The notes: generated by a model from the letters alone, not told the origin. Counted from the first letter of the stretch, positions 35,999 to 47,615 are shown. The stretch is DNA of 64,000 nt from Hedera helix (GCA_947179155.2 OX359275.1:41029898-41093897); one strand, 5' to 3'. Numbers and translations are program-made.

Positions 35999-36644
35999 AT
36001 GGGTTGCACTCACAATATTATTTATAATTATAATAATACCCATCATACACTTCACCATTTTATCATTTATTTTCTCTTTTTTCTGATTTCAACTTCCCCC
36101 CAACTCAGTTTCACTGCGGCAGGTAATCATTTAAGTTCCACCAATTTAGTTTTTTACAGACGTATAAAGTCCATTATTTCATTTGTCCTAGTAATGTATT
36201 ATTCACTTATTTCAGTATATAACAATGCAGGTAGAACTTTGGGAAATCCACTTACCCATCCTCAGGTTTGAATTACAGCTGAGACACTCTGTCTCTTTCT
36301 CTCTCTCTCTCTCTCTCTCTCATGGAGTATATACGCACACCCGCACAAACAGACAGGTAATTAATATTTTAATGTTTTGGGATTTCATAATCAAAATGTA
36401 GGAAGAGAAGATGATTTTGAGAGGGCAGATCGGTTCGAGGCCACCACGTTGCGAGAGGAGGTGCACTTCTTGCGGGCAGTGCGAGGCCATTCAAGTCCCA
36501 ACCAACCCCCAAATAAAAGGTGGAAGCAAGATTAAGTCTACTAATACAGTGTTCACAATTGCATATTCAAGAAGTGATGACTACTCCAATTACAAGCCCA
36601 TCAGTTGGAAGTGCAAATGTGGGAACTTCATCTTCAATCCCTGA
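35999..36644 (+). CDS. EPFL2: EPIDERMAL PATTERNING FACTOR-like secreted peptide precursor (EPFL2-like)
   Basis: Precursor of a secreted cysteine-rich signal peptide; relatives bind ERECTA-family receptor kinases and shape stomata, leaf teeth and ovules. Exons read as 35999-36122, 36231-36265 and 36402-36644, GT..AG, giving 133 aa. The start MGCTHNII is followed by a hydrophobic run (FIIYFLFFLI) as signal peptide. The mature part has six cysteines at 70, 74, 77, 80, 124 and 126: PRCERRCTSCGQC, then the loop AIQVPTNPQ, then SWKCKCGNFIFNP at the C-terminus. The conserved GRTLGNPL stretch comes from the tiny second exon. EPFL1 and EPFL2 are close; EPFL2 is favoured from the IGSRPPRCE block. The ATG at 36411 would lack a signal peptide, so the upstream start is preferred. 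Confidence 0.88.
36300..36320 (+). repeat. (CT)n in EPFL intron 2
   Basis: About ten CT units lie in the second intron, ahead of the final exon. Confidence 0.8.
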
Positions 36645-37090
36645 TCATATCACATCACCATCAATTCTAGTGCATTTTAAACAATTCAAGTTCGAAGAAA
36701 ATATACTACTTATTTTGTTTAATCTATTATCTATGTATATGAACGACACTGTCAAGAGCTAGAGTGAAGTGAAGTACATTCTCTCTTTGTGGCTCTCTGT
36801 TTTTGTTCTTATGCACCCGCCTTTATTCACAACTACAACAGCAACAGCCAACAGATGAACAAGGCTTTCTTTTTTGGAGTTAAGCCCTTGTCTCCATTTA
36901 CTTTGTTTCAATGCTGTAATATCTTATGTTTTACTACAGCAGTTGTTACTATATCATTACATAAATGTCCAACAAATATTTGTTTTCTTACTCTGTTTGA
37001 TTCTGTTGTATATATATGGCATCTAAGATTCCTCTTCAACAGGACGAAAGCATTTTTGTATTGCTCTATATTTTTGAAGTAATTATTTAC
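36645..37090 (+). other. Probable 3' untranslated region of the EPFL gene
   Basis: T-rich sequence with short ORFs only. It is assigned by position; the polyadenylation site is not defined. Confidence 0.4.
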
Positions 37091-37091
37091 C

Positions 37092-37680
37092 AATGTTTTA
37101 AAAATGAGACCGGTTATCGAATCGAAAAAATTATCGGTAAATAGATCATTGGTTCACTTGAATAGTTATTGACCCAATGACGTCATTATTATATAATAAA
37201 TAATAAATATATTAATTATTATTATCTATAATATTTATCAAATATGTAAAATTAATTAATTTATCAAATAGTATTAATTTTGATTTTTTAAAATTAATTT
37301 AAATTTTAAATTAATAAGATTCATTTAATTTTAAAAATAATAAATGATAGTTTTTTTGAAATAGTTTATAATTTATTTATTTTTTAACACTATTAAACTA
37401 TTACAATAGAGGGTATAATTTAAATCTATGTCCACGATAAGAATAAAGTTTATTATATAAAAGTAAGTTTTTATTTTTTAATATAATAAATTTGAACCGG
37501 TAAAATCGGTGAATCAGTGATCGATTCACTAGATCGACCAATTCAACTCGATGTTCATCGAATTTTGTAATTTTTTTGTCAAAATTGATTAAATGAGCCA
37601 AATTAGACTAAAACTCAAATCAATTCTATTTTTTTTTTTTGAATGAACCGTCGGTCTAGTTCAATTTTCAGTACTTACAA
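37092..37680. repeat. Dispersed repeat copy related to 21440-21890
   Basis: It starts CAATGTTTTAAAAATGAGAC. It contains GACCGGTTATCGAATCG, TGAACCGGTAAAATCGG and GAATGAACCGTCGGTCTAG. This resembles the GGTTCAA-rich repeat at 21.4 kb. Ends are uncertain. Confidence 0.4.
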
Positions 37681-38464
37681 GATTTCTTGGCTCAATAAAA
37701 GCCTTGGCCCCACACAATTACTCCCAACTGCAGTACTACTTCCTCCCCGTGTTCTAAAGTAAAATGTTATATTTCACTTGCAATTATGTTTTCCTTGCGT
37801 ATTTATATCAGAATATGATTGAGAAAACTTTAATATTTATAGAAAAAAGCAAACATTTAAACTAGACCCTCGTTTAGAACAAAGCAAATATTCCTATTTC
37901 TTTACATACTAAAATGCTCAAACATATTACTATTTTGTCTTTTTATATTATTTTTTTTTATTTTTTTATTTAATTATCTCTAAATTTTATTAAAATTTTA
38001 TTTATATAATTTATACACATAATACGTGTGTCCGAAGTGCCGATACAAATAAAGTGGACATTGTTGCATATTAAAGATAAAAGATTTGTTAATTTAGTTA
38101 TATACTTGCAAAAGCAATATCCTCTTTTAGGGCTAAACACAACTTCTAATGAAACGAAAAAGTGATAGGTAACGGCTAACGGGGCACAAGTTAGCAATAC
38201 AATTTATCCCGATACAAGTTTTTGTATGGTAATTAATATACTAGTACTAATGTTAATAGTCCGTAAGTTGTTAAGCAGTGGCAGTGGCAATCTGACTAGT
38301 CCTTTTGGAGGATGAATGCTGCTTAATTCCCACTCTTATCGGAGTATTTACTACAGTCTACAGTGGAGTACTACTACTGTCTACACTGAACAAACACTAT
38401 TGAACAGACTATACAGCTAGCAACTAGGCTGCATAGGAGTTATAGCTGCTACACTTATACCAAC

Positions 38465-38623
38465 CTACCAAACTTTGCCAATTTTCCGGTTATATTTTGC
38501 AGCTTTTCTTGATTTGTAAGAAAACAGTTTCTCAGCTTCCTTCAAAGCTATGCTGGGTGAGGGATTCTCTGAGACCTTCCTTCTGAATGGTTGGTTCATC
38601 GGCTTCCTCAATGAATCTGTCAT
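38465..38623 (-). CDS. Possible small ORF (52 aa), unknown
   Basis: Begins MTDSLRKPMNQPFRRK and ends YNRKIGKVW; basic, with a central SPSIALKEAEKLF. The stretch is less A/T-biased than its surroundings. A strong splice acceptor-like TTTTTTCTGTTTTAG lies about 55 bp upstream on the same strand. The other frames of this stretch are also partly open: on the minus strand KWVDDRFIEEADEP.., on the plus strand MLGEGFSETFLLNGW.. followed by a GTGAAT donor-like site. Hence it may be an exon of another reading, or chance. No family is recognised. Confidence 0.25.
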   Translation of the reverse strand: MTDSLRKPMNQPFRRKVSENPSPSIALKEAEKLFSYKSRKAAKYNRKIGKVW

Positions 38624-38701
38624 CAACCCATTTAAGGTGAATATCCTTTTACTTTTTCATGCTAATGTATTTTTAGCCTAAAACAGAAAAAACAAGGGCT
38701 T

Positions 38702-38703
<2 letters not shown>

Positions 38704-38738
<35 letters not shown>
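38704..38738. repeat. (TA)n microsatellite
   Basis: About 17 TA units. Confidence 0.9.
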
Positions 38739-38740
<2 letters not shown>

Positions 38741-40469
38741 CCTGTTTATATCTACCATGAGGACTCGTCTCTATCTCTATCTTGTGTATTCCGTATCAAC
38801 ACAATAGGTAACTGATCACATAAATTATAACATCGATTTTGTATTTAATATCAGCTAAATGATCACATAAAATTAGATGAAACGGAAGTACGCACGTCAT
38901 AATGGAAAACTGAATTTTGTTTGTAAATGATTAAAATAATTGAAGCATTTGCACGAGTTTGTTGCATACAGTTATCATAAAACAGTGTACTACTTCCCCA
39001 TCCTTTTTAAATAGAAGTATTTTTATCTTTAATATGAATTTTTGTATCCAATTTTATTTTTTAATAATTAAAATTTATATAATATTCTATGTTATATTCG
39101 AATATAATGTGTTTATATTTATTCCTTTAATATTTATCATTTAAAAATTTAAAATAAAAATTAATTATTTAATTTTTAATATTATTATAAATATTAAATA
39201 TAATTTTAGTTCTCTTATTATTTTTTATCTAACAAATAACATTAACAAAAATAATATAAATAATTAATATTATATAATTTAATACTTATGCACAATTTTA
39301 AAATCACATACATTAAGGATTGGAGGAGTAATTATTATCTAGGCCAACTAGTCCACAGTTCCACTGCTACACGATATTAAAAAGTAAAAATAGATCTTTT
39401 CAAATACATACGTAGAAGGTATGCGTGACAACAACACCGGATTGACACCTATTAGGGGATTATACTAAAGCTAAAAGAGCCTAAGAGAGCAGAAGCTTGA
39501 AGAAATAATTAAAAGAAAATCTGTGACAAGAGAGACGGAGTCTCAAAGGACCTGCCTGACCGACTGTCTCATAACAGTTAAAAGAACCAGAAGGTAATGT
39601 AATGGTGATGGGATATTTTTATAAAATAATAAATAAACCAAAATATTCAACTCTGGATGGAAAAATACTATTCCTCTTTTAGCTGTTTGATACAAAAAGT
39701 TCCATAATCTCATTCTGATTTCTACACTCCCTAAGACAAGACTAAGCACGGGCATGGACAAGAAAAGGGAATTCGATGCCCAATCCTTGCGTACCCGCAA
39801 CAACTTTTAACTCAAAAATCTAATAGATGAGTTGGGGTAGAATAAGGAAAACAATATATAAATTTGTAATTTTATATATTGATTTTTTAATTTTTTAATT
39901 ATTTATTATGTGAATAATTATTGTTAGTATTATTTTAATAATATATAAAATAGTGGGTCAAGTTTATAATTTTACCTAATCTTATTTATTGATTTATATC
40001 ACAATTGCAATCGTGAATTGATAGAAAAATTTTATAATACATAATTGAATAATCACCAAAAATGAAAAATCAGAATCTGACATTTTAATTGCACCAAAGA
40101 AATTATAACAATTTCCTATTCCCTAGAATGTAAATTTCTAAAATCAAAACAATAACTTTAAATTCTAACACAATTGTAAAACTATACTAAATCAAGATCA
40201 GTTCTAAAGGAAAAATCTAAAGAGACAATTGTAGCATGCGACATACACGAGGTGTCATGATTTACCATCTCCAACCCCTAAATCCTAAGTAACAAAAAAA
40301 TGAGTTAAGAACATGTCTCAAGACATACATCTCATAGAGGAAAAGGAGTATTAGGGGGTTTATGATTCCCAAAGGCTCTTCCATCTACAAGTTTCTTTGT
40401 GTAATCACAATTATATTAGTTTCACTGCAGGTCCGCACCCCATCCCATAGTCATGGACAAATATACTCA

Positions 40470-40471
<2 letters not shown>
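38739..40471. other. AT-rich intergenic DNA
   Basis: No supported gene. An 86-codon minus ORF at 39543-39803 has no recognisable domain. Confidence 0.5.

Positions 40472-40525
<54 letters not shown>
40472..40525. repeat. (TA)n microsatellite
   Basis: About 27 TA units. Confidence 0.95.
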
Positions 40526-40527
<2 letters not shown>

Positions 40528-41068
40528 ATTACAATCAATTGTTGATAGTATTATTTTAACAATCACATCTTAAATCGTTCATTACAATATTTAAATGTAT
40601 CGATTAATTGTAAATAAGGGCACACAGCTAGAGGTTCTAGTGACTAGGTAAATGACCAACATACCTCTCTATCTCCTATAAGGTATAACGTCATGCTAAA
40701 CTCTAATTCGTTAAGCTTAATAATATTTTTTTTAATTTTAAATTAAAAATTAGATATTAGAGAATTTAAGTTACTGATAAAAAAAATTTCTATATCCAAC
40801 AAAAATACTTCTATCTACAAAATTTATAATCTTTATTAAATATTTTTATTTCCCCCCTCATATTTACTCATTTGTTAGGTGTTACTTTATAGCTTAATAA
40901 TTGATAATTTTTTCTTTAATAAAGATTATATTTTTTTTTTCTAACTTACTAGAATTTCATAATAATAAAATTATAATTTTTTTTTATCTTACTTTATAAA
41001 TTCACTAATAACAATATATATATATAATTCATAGCAAGCGTTTGCTATGGACACTATTCCAGCAAATA

Positions 41069-42505
41069 TATCTTGAATCGTTGAAATAATAATTTTAATG
41101 GATGAGATGGATCTCACCCGCTATCTAAGATAACAGATAAGGAAGAAAAAAAATCTCAATCAACCCGTTATCTTAGATGAGAGGTGAGAAGGAAAAATAA
41201 AATAAAAATCCTCCAACCCTTTAACTTAGTTAGCGGGTGAAGTGAATTTGTTTTTTTTTATTTTTTAAACTAACTTTAACAACGAAAAAAAAATAAAAAA
41301 ATTTCCTCCAACCCATTAACTTAGTTAGCGGATGGAGTGATTTTTTTAAAAAAAATTAACTTTAACAACAACAAAAAAGCAAGAAAAACAAAAAAATTCC
41401 TCCAACCCGTTAATTTAGTTAACAGGTGGAGTGAATTTTTTTTAAACTAATTTTAACAAAAAAATAAAAAAATTCCTCCAACCCGTTAACTTAGTTAGCG
41501 GGTGGAGTGATTTTTTTTTTTTTAAACTAACTTTAACAACAAAACAAAACAAAATAAAAAAATTTCTCCAACCCGTTAATTTAGTTAGCAGGTGGAGTGA
41601 ATTTTTTTTTTTTAAACTAACTTTAACAACGAAAAATAATAATTAATCTACCTGCTATCTAAGTTAACGGGTAGGATAGGAGAAAATAACTTTTTTTTTT
41701 TTATTTTTTTTTTATCTCACCCGACATCTTAGTTAGCGGGTGGGAGTTTGAATTATTATTTTTTTTTTTATCCCACCCAACATCTTAGTTAGCGGGTGAG
41801 AGAATTTTTTTGTTTTTTTTCCCGTTATGTATGCAGGCATGTACTTTTTTTTGAATTTTTTTTTATCCCACTTGGCACCTTAGTTTGCGGGTGGGAGTTT
41901 GAATTTTTTTTTTTAATCGCACCCGACATTATAGTTAACGGCCGGGAGCTAATTCTTTTTTTTTTTATTTTAATCTAGTTCAAAATGCATGCATGTATTT
42001 TGTTTTGATTTTTTTTTAATTCCACATGGATTCATAGTTAGCGGGTGAATTAATTTTTTTTTCCGTTGTTAATGTTAGTTTAAAAAAAATAAAAAATAAA
42101 AATTCACTCCACCCCTTAACTAAGTTAACGGGTTGGAGGAATTTTCTTTTTTATTGTTAAACTTAGTTTAAAAAAAAATAAAAAATCACTCCACCCACTA
42201 TCTAAGTTAATGGGTTGGAGGAATTTTTTGTTGTTGTTAAAGTTAGTTTAAAAAAATTCACTCCACTCGCTAGCTAAGTTAACGGGTTTGAGATTTTTTT
42301 TTTCCTTTCGTTGTTAAAGTTAGTTTAAAAAAAAAAAAACAAATTCACTCTACCAGCTAAGTAAGTTAACGAGTTGAAGAATTTTTTTTTTTCCTTTCCA
42401 CCCGTCATTTAAGATAACGGGTTGATTGAGATTTTTTTTTTCTTACCCGTTATCTTAGATAACGGGTGGAATTCATTAAAATTGTTATTTTAACAGTTCA
42501 AGATA
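41069..42505. mobile_element. 1.4 kb foldback element made of short palindromes
   Basis: The ends ATCTTGAATCGTTGAAATAA (left) and TTATTTTAACAGTTCAAGAT (right) are inverted copies. Between them about 19 blocks of the form ACCCGTTA..CTTAGTTAGCGGGT are spaced 45-100 bp apart by T- or A-rich linkers. In the left half linkers read AAACTAACTTTAACAAC; in the right half they read the inverse, GTTGTTAAAGTTAGTTTAAA. The whole element can therefore fold on itself as well as block by block. No ORF is meaningful. Target duplication was not resolved. It ends within 50-100 bp of the likely first transcribed exon of the next gene. Confidence 0.85.
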
Positions 42506-44115
42506 AAATTATTAGTTTTCTATTACTTTCTTTTCTTAAATTTCCCTTTTTTTTTTCTGTCCCAAACTCAGGAACTGAATTTCTACGAATTGAACGACGT
42601 CGTTGCTTCGATCATACAGATTAATCTTCACGACCATGAATGGAAGGTGGAGAAAAAACGAGTGAGAGAGTCCGTGAATCAGTCGCTGAAGTTGGAAGAA
42701 AAGGTTGAATCTATTTATACACATACACATGGGCATGGCCCTAGATTTGAACTCCTGATCTACCTACCCTGAGTAGATCCAATCTGAAAGACATAGAAGA
42801 GAGAGAGGAAAAAGCACAGCTTACCTTTCTTGATAAATTCGTTTAAACTTGAAAAAAAGCTTCTGAATCCCTTATTATGAACCTAACTTGATTTTGAAGT
42901 ACTCGGCATCAGCCTCTCTCTCTATATATATGTGTGTGTGTGTGTATAAACAAGTTACTACATTGTGGTTTGTGAAATTCGAACTTGGAATTTCTCAATT
43001 ATTTTGGTGGAGCAACAAAAAGAGATTGCTAGTTTTTCATTATTATCATATAACAGGGACCCACGCGCTGGCTTCTGATTCTGGTATGTTTCCCCCACAA
43101 TTCGCTGATTTCTTTTTGTAATTTGGAACTAGTATTGTTAATTTGTGATACTGAAGCAACGGTTGATGTCATTTTGTTTGAATGGTTTTTTTTTTCTTTT
43201 CCTCCTCCTATGCATTATAAAATTCTGTTTTGTTTTGATGGTCATTAATTCTTCTGTGGTGGGTGGTTGGCTACAAACTGATAAAAAGATATGTTTTTTG
43301 TATATAAGAGAAAGAAAGGAGCTTTTACAACTTTTGAGTTGAGGTAATTTTAGAGACTTTGAATTGCACATTACCTCTTTCATGGTGATATATTTTTAAA
43401 TTTTAGACTCCCAAATGACAATGCATATCGCCTTTCTCCATCAAGTTTGTCTCAATTAAGTTTTTTGAATGAATTATACTAGCAAATTAAGTAATTGCAA
43501 TACTCTTATGGGGATATATTGACAATATAAGTTTTTGGGTGAGTTTATAAGTGTAGCCTTCATACTTTTCTTTCTGTGATCCCGCAAAAAAAAAAAAAGA
43601 TTCAGTTAACACATACATCGAAAATCTATGAATATCTTCTAGGAAACGAAGTTTAGGTCTAGATTATTTGAATGACTTATATCTAAGATCTGTACTCTGA
43701 CCGTGTCCTCACTTTACAGTGCTTGGAAGTTGGCCAAGAGGTTTCTTTTCAGTTACCTTCTATAAAATGGGTTATTTCAGTGCAGAACTTATCTTTGATT
43801 TACCATATGGCATATATAGGCACCAGTACATTTGTCCTTGTTAAGTAGTTTTTGGGTTTTATTTAATTAAGTTTACTTGGGAACTTTTTATGAAAAGCCC
43901 ATGTGTTTTTTGGTAAACATTTTGAGGAAAGTAGGTTGCCAAATTGCATTTTAATATATGATTATAAATCTACCTGAAACTCATTTCATTTGGATGAGAA
44001 TTTCTCATAATTGAAATTCAACTAATAGTTTTCCCCCCCCACCCTCTTCTCTGTTTTATATATTTCTTGAATTAGAAATTAGAAATTTAAGAAGTTGAGG
44101 GTTAAGACAGCAATA
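42506..44115 (+). other. Probable promoter and 5' leader region of the acidic membrane protein gene
   Basis: A GC-richer patch at 42560-42715 (GAACGACGTCGTTGCTTCG onward) followed by AAAAGGTTGAATC looks like a non-coding first exon and donor. The coding exon starts only at 44116. The leader may be spliced more than once. A (TG)n tract lies near 42932-42948. No other gene is supported. Confidence 0.4.
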
Positions 44116-46086
44116 ATGGTCAGGCAATCACCTCGAAGGAACCAGAGAAATAAAGGATTTAAGGTAAAGCATGCTCTCCAGATTTGTCTATTGCTAGCTG
44201 TTTCAATCTGGTTGCTTTACCAAGTCCAACACTCACGCAATAAGAAGGCTGCAATTGGAGAAAGCACAAAAATCTCAAAGGGGCTACAGAATGGGAGTGA
44301 TATTATTAAGTTGGGGAGAAAGGATCTCCAACCTCGTGTGGAGGGATCCACAGTTGAGGATGAAAGGCAGAAGGAGGATCAAGAAGAAGAAAGTCAAGAG
44401 AGAGTAGGAGAGGAAGGCGAGCATAAAAAAGATTTTATTGATGAAGAAAGTGAGACTGAAGCACAAAAGGAGGAGTCAGATGAGAGAAAAGATACAGATG
44501 TAAAAGAAGAGGAGAGAGATGAAGACAAAGAGAAGGAAAGCAAAGAGGAGGCTAAAGATGGAAACAACGAAAGTGCAAAGGAGAGTAATGATATTGGAAA
44601 GGAGGAAGTTGAAAGAAAAGAAGATGAGAGAGAAGAAAGCAAAGAAGAGGAGAGCAAAGAGAATGAAAGTGAAGGGACCGAAGAAAAGAGCAGCAAAGAA
44701 AATCTTACCGCAGAAATTGGAGATAACCAAGATGATGGAAGTGTAAAGACCCAAGAAAAGAGCAGTGAAGAAATTATCACTGCAGAAGATGGAGATAGCA
44801 AAGAAAATGGGAATGAAGAGACCCAAGGAAAGAGCAGTGAAGAAAATAATTCCAGAAAAAATGGAGAGAGCAAGGAGAACAAAGAAGAGGAAGGCAAAAG
44901 TAAGGAGATTGAGGATAAGAAACTTAGGGATGAGAAGATGATTCAGAGCAAAGCAACAGGAAGTGAAGAGAGCGGAGAGAACACTAATGAAAAGACTAAG
45001 GAAACTAGAGAAGAGAAGGAAGGTAAGGTTGAGGATTCAGGTACGCCAGAAAATCAGGTTCCAGACAGAAATGATGGTGAGGCTGCAAGAGAGGAAAATC
45101 ATGAGGGAGAGAAGAATGTATCCAGTGAGGTATACCGGGGGACTCAGAATATTTCTGAAACTGAGGGAGGAATTACGGAAAAATCTAACACAGGAGAGCA
45201 GATCGAAAACACTGAAGGGAATCAATTTGAGGAGGAAGAAACCAAGAATAGGGAGGCAACCATTGTAAATCAGAATAACTCAGGCTCAAATGTGACGGAA
45301 AATGCAATAATGGAAAAGAATGATTCTGCACTCGATAGTTTAGGAAATAAGAATGGGACCAATCTGCTGGAGACGGAGGATAATTCCAATCAGACAACAG
45401 CAACAGCTGAAACTGGTGAACAGGTAAAAGTGAATGACAACCCTACGTATTATGATGGAGGCAAACCAGCTTCAGATCCAACTTCTGACACAAGCCTAAA
45501 TCAAAACAAAACTGTAGATAAGATTATACCCTTTGAGGATAGCATGCAGCCATTATTGAAAGAGCAAACTGAGAAACCTGAAGAAATGACCGCTGGTGAA
45601 AATTCAGATTTGAATTCAGCTCCTCCTGCAACAACTGAGAAGAAGGACTTGGTAAATGGAGAATCCATCGAGTCTTTCGATAATACTGAGTCTGTTGTTT
45701 TGGATGAACAGAGTGCCAACCCTAGTACATCTAACAAAACACAAAACAGTTATGAAAATTCAACTTGGAATGAAGATAACGATACCCTTCAGTCTCATAC
45801 CAATTCTGAAATACCAGGTACAGAAGAACACCGTGAATTATCACATGGAAATGCTAATGCAGATTCAGGACAAAACAAAACAGGTGACTTTTCTATTTCC
45901 AGGACCGTAACTGAGAAAGAAGCGTCTTCAAGTCCCAATGACAATGCTGATGCCAGGAAGCATGTTGAAGTTAATTCAGACACTTCTTCAATCCCCCAAG
46001 ATGAGAAAGAGGCTCGCAGAGATCCGGCTACTATGTCTGAGAGTGGAACTGAAGGAAGCAACCATGAAGTTGCAGCTGAAAAGTGA
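44116..46086 (+). CDS. Conserved plant single-pass membrane protein with long Lys/Glu-rich tail
   Basis: 656 aa from the ATG at 44116; the frame is open 21 bp further upstream, but that start would be TTG. The N-terminus is basic (MVRQSPRRNQRNKGFKVKH). One transmembrane helix follows at about residues 20-37 (ALQICLLLAVSIWLLYQV), so the protein is probably type II, with the tail on the lumenal side or outside. Residues ~60-340 are a highly charged Glu/Lys/Asp/Ser run that could form coiled coil or stay disordered; the rest is Ser/Asn/Thr-rich with many N-x-S/T sites. The N-terminal 45 residues recall uncharacterised plant proteins often labelled myb-like X or dentin sialophosphoprotein-like, names that reflect composition only. 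One coding exon. Function unknown. Confidence 0.85.
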   Translation: MVRQSPRRNQRNKGFKVKHALQICLLLAVSIWLLYQVQHSRNKKAAIGESTKISKGLQNGSDIIKLGRKDLQPRVEGSTVEDERQKEDQEEESQERVGEEGEHKKDFIDEESETEAQKEESDERKDTDVKEEERDEDKEKESKEEAKDGNNESAKESNDIGKEEVERKEDEREESKEEESKENESEGTEEKSSKENLTAEIGDNQDDGSVKTQEKSSEEIITAEDGDSKENGNEETQGKSSEENNSRKNGESKENKEEEGKSKEIEDKKLRDEKMIQSKATGSEESGENTNEKTKETREEKEGKVEDSGTPENQVPDRNDGEAAREENHEGEKNVSSEVYRGTQNISETEGGITEKSNTGEQIENTEGNQFEEEETKNREATIVNQNNSGSNVTENAIMEKNDSALDSLGNKNGTNLLETEDNSNQTTATAETGEQVKVNDNPTYYDGGKPASDPTSDTSLNQNKTVDKIIPFEDSMQPLLKEQTEKPEEMTAGENSDLNSAPPATTEKKDLVNGESIESFDNTESVVLDEQSANPSTSNKTQNSYENSTWNEDNDTLQSHTNSEIPGTEEHRELSHGNANADSGQNKTGDFSISRTVTEKEASSSPNDNADARKHVEVNSDTSSIPQDEKEARRDPATMSESGTEGSNHEVAAEK

Positions 46087-46690
46087 TCTTCCGATTTGGT
46101 TTCTTTCATTAAATATAGATGTTTAAGTTTTTTATTTTTTATCTTTGTTTTATTTTTTTCAATTGCAATGGTGACTGAGCATGTTTAAACATTTTCCACA
46201 TGTTGGTTGATGCAATTCCACTGTACAAGAAGTATAATTTCAACTTTGCACAAAAATTTACTAGTTAAGATAGTGTTCTGCTAATTTGGGTTTGGTCACA
46301 ATGTTTTGCTGGGCATGTCAACATTAGATGCATATATCTATTCCTTCATCTAATGCTTCTTTTGGATTGCACCTTGAAGCATTATATGCACAAGGCAGTC
46401 CCTATTGTTATTTATCTATTTATATTTTAGTCTGCTTGAAATTTTGTCCTATTTTCCCCAAATGTTTATCCCTTACCTCCTATAAAAGTTACAAGATGAA
46501 ATTTCTCACGAGGGAGCAGAATATCCTCCCGTCAACGATCAGGTAGAGAGTGAATAGTCAGTCATACTTTCAGTTCAACTGTCCGTCTGACATTTCTTTA
46601 CACTTGAAAGAAGCATGTGGGGGTGTGTGGAACAACTTGGCTATAGAGAACAAAGGGCCGACTTAAAAACATGCCTTGTCTGCTCCCCAT
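46087..46690 (+). other. 3' region of the acidic membrane protein gene
   Basis: T-rich sequence that presumably includes the 3' untranslated region. No separate gene is supported. Confidence 0.4.
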
Positions 46691-47489
46691 GGCGTATTTA
46701 GTAGGTGGGCAAGATTGGTCACTTGACCACCCTTAATTTGTAATAACTCCGAGTAGTAAGGGGTAATATGGTAAAGTGACCACCCTTAACGGAAAATAAA
46801 TCTTATAAATTCTACGAGATTAGAGTGTCAAGTTAAAGTACTTGCAACTTACAAATTGGGGTCACAAGTTAAAGTAACTGCAACTCGTATAAAATTCAAT
46901 TGCAATTTCAATTCAAAAAATTAGGTATGTTCTATTTTCAACTTCTATTAAAATTATAAATTGTAACTATAAATGTTGATGCTTCTTTTCTTTGATATTC
47001 AATTTCTCTTAAATTTTATGATATGTTTCTTTAAATTTTAATTTTTTTTCTATATTTTAGTATTTTCTCTTCTTGTAATTTGTCCTGCATCGTCTTAAAT
47101 TGATTTTATTTACTAGTTTTTATATATAATATGCTATGAATAATTGATATGGAATTGAGTATATTTATCGATAATTTAATGTAAATAATATATATGGAGA
47201 ATATATTTTTAGGAGTAGGGCTCTTTTTTTTCTTTTCTTTTTTTAAATTATACTTGATTGTATTTCTTGTATTTATGTTTGTTTCTTTTTCTTAATAGGA
47301 TGTAAAAAAAATATTAGTTATTTTATGAATATTGGGAGTAGTAAAAGTCCTCAATTCGATTATACTCCAGAGTCAATAAATAAGGCGATCGTAAAAAAAA
47401 TAAGAAATTGGACTTTAAAAAATATTTTTGTAATGATTAATGTATTATTAACAAACTCTATATTTGATGAATTATATTAATTATTGTTG

Positions 47490-47557
<68 letters not shown>

Positions 47558-47615
47558 TATTTTTAATTATCTTTAAATACAAAATGACCACCCTTATAAA
47601 AAATTTAGATACGCC
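46691..47615. mobile_element. Probable non-autonomous DNA transposon, about 0.9 kb
   Basis: The left end GGCGTATTTAGTAGG..GACCACCCTTAA pairs with the right end GACCACCCTTATAA..TTTAGATACGCC, giving a terminal inverted repeat GGCGTAT(T/C)TA plus a subterminal GACCACCCTTA repeated in direct orientation. An (ATT)n microsatellite sits inside. No transposase is present. The ends recall hAT-type plant elements. Flanking duplication is not clear. Confidence 0.55.
47494..47557. repeat. (ATT)n microsatellite
   Basis: About 21 TTA/ATT units. Confidence 0.95.

Noticed and set aside
36411..36644. EPFL start at the ATG in exon 3
   Set aside because: It would give a peptide without signal sequence; the upstream exons supply one with correct splice sites.
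41100..42480. CRISPR-like array
   Set aside because: Evenly spaced palindromes look array-like, but the spacers are homopolymer-rich and related to each other, the array is inverted about its centre and the DNA is plant nuclear.
44519..44746. Second-frame Lys/Arg-rich ORF within the acidic protein gene
   Set aside because: Frame shadow of the repetitive Glu/Lys codons.
44394..44897. Long antisense ORF opposite the acidic membrane protein
   Set aside because: It is the Ser/Leu/Phe-rich mirror of GAA/GAG/AAG codons, an expected artefact of a biased coding strand.
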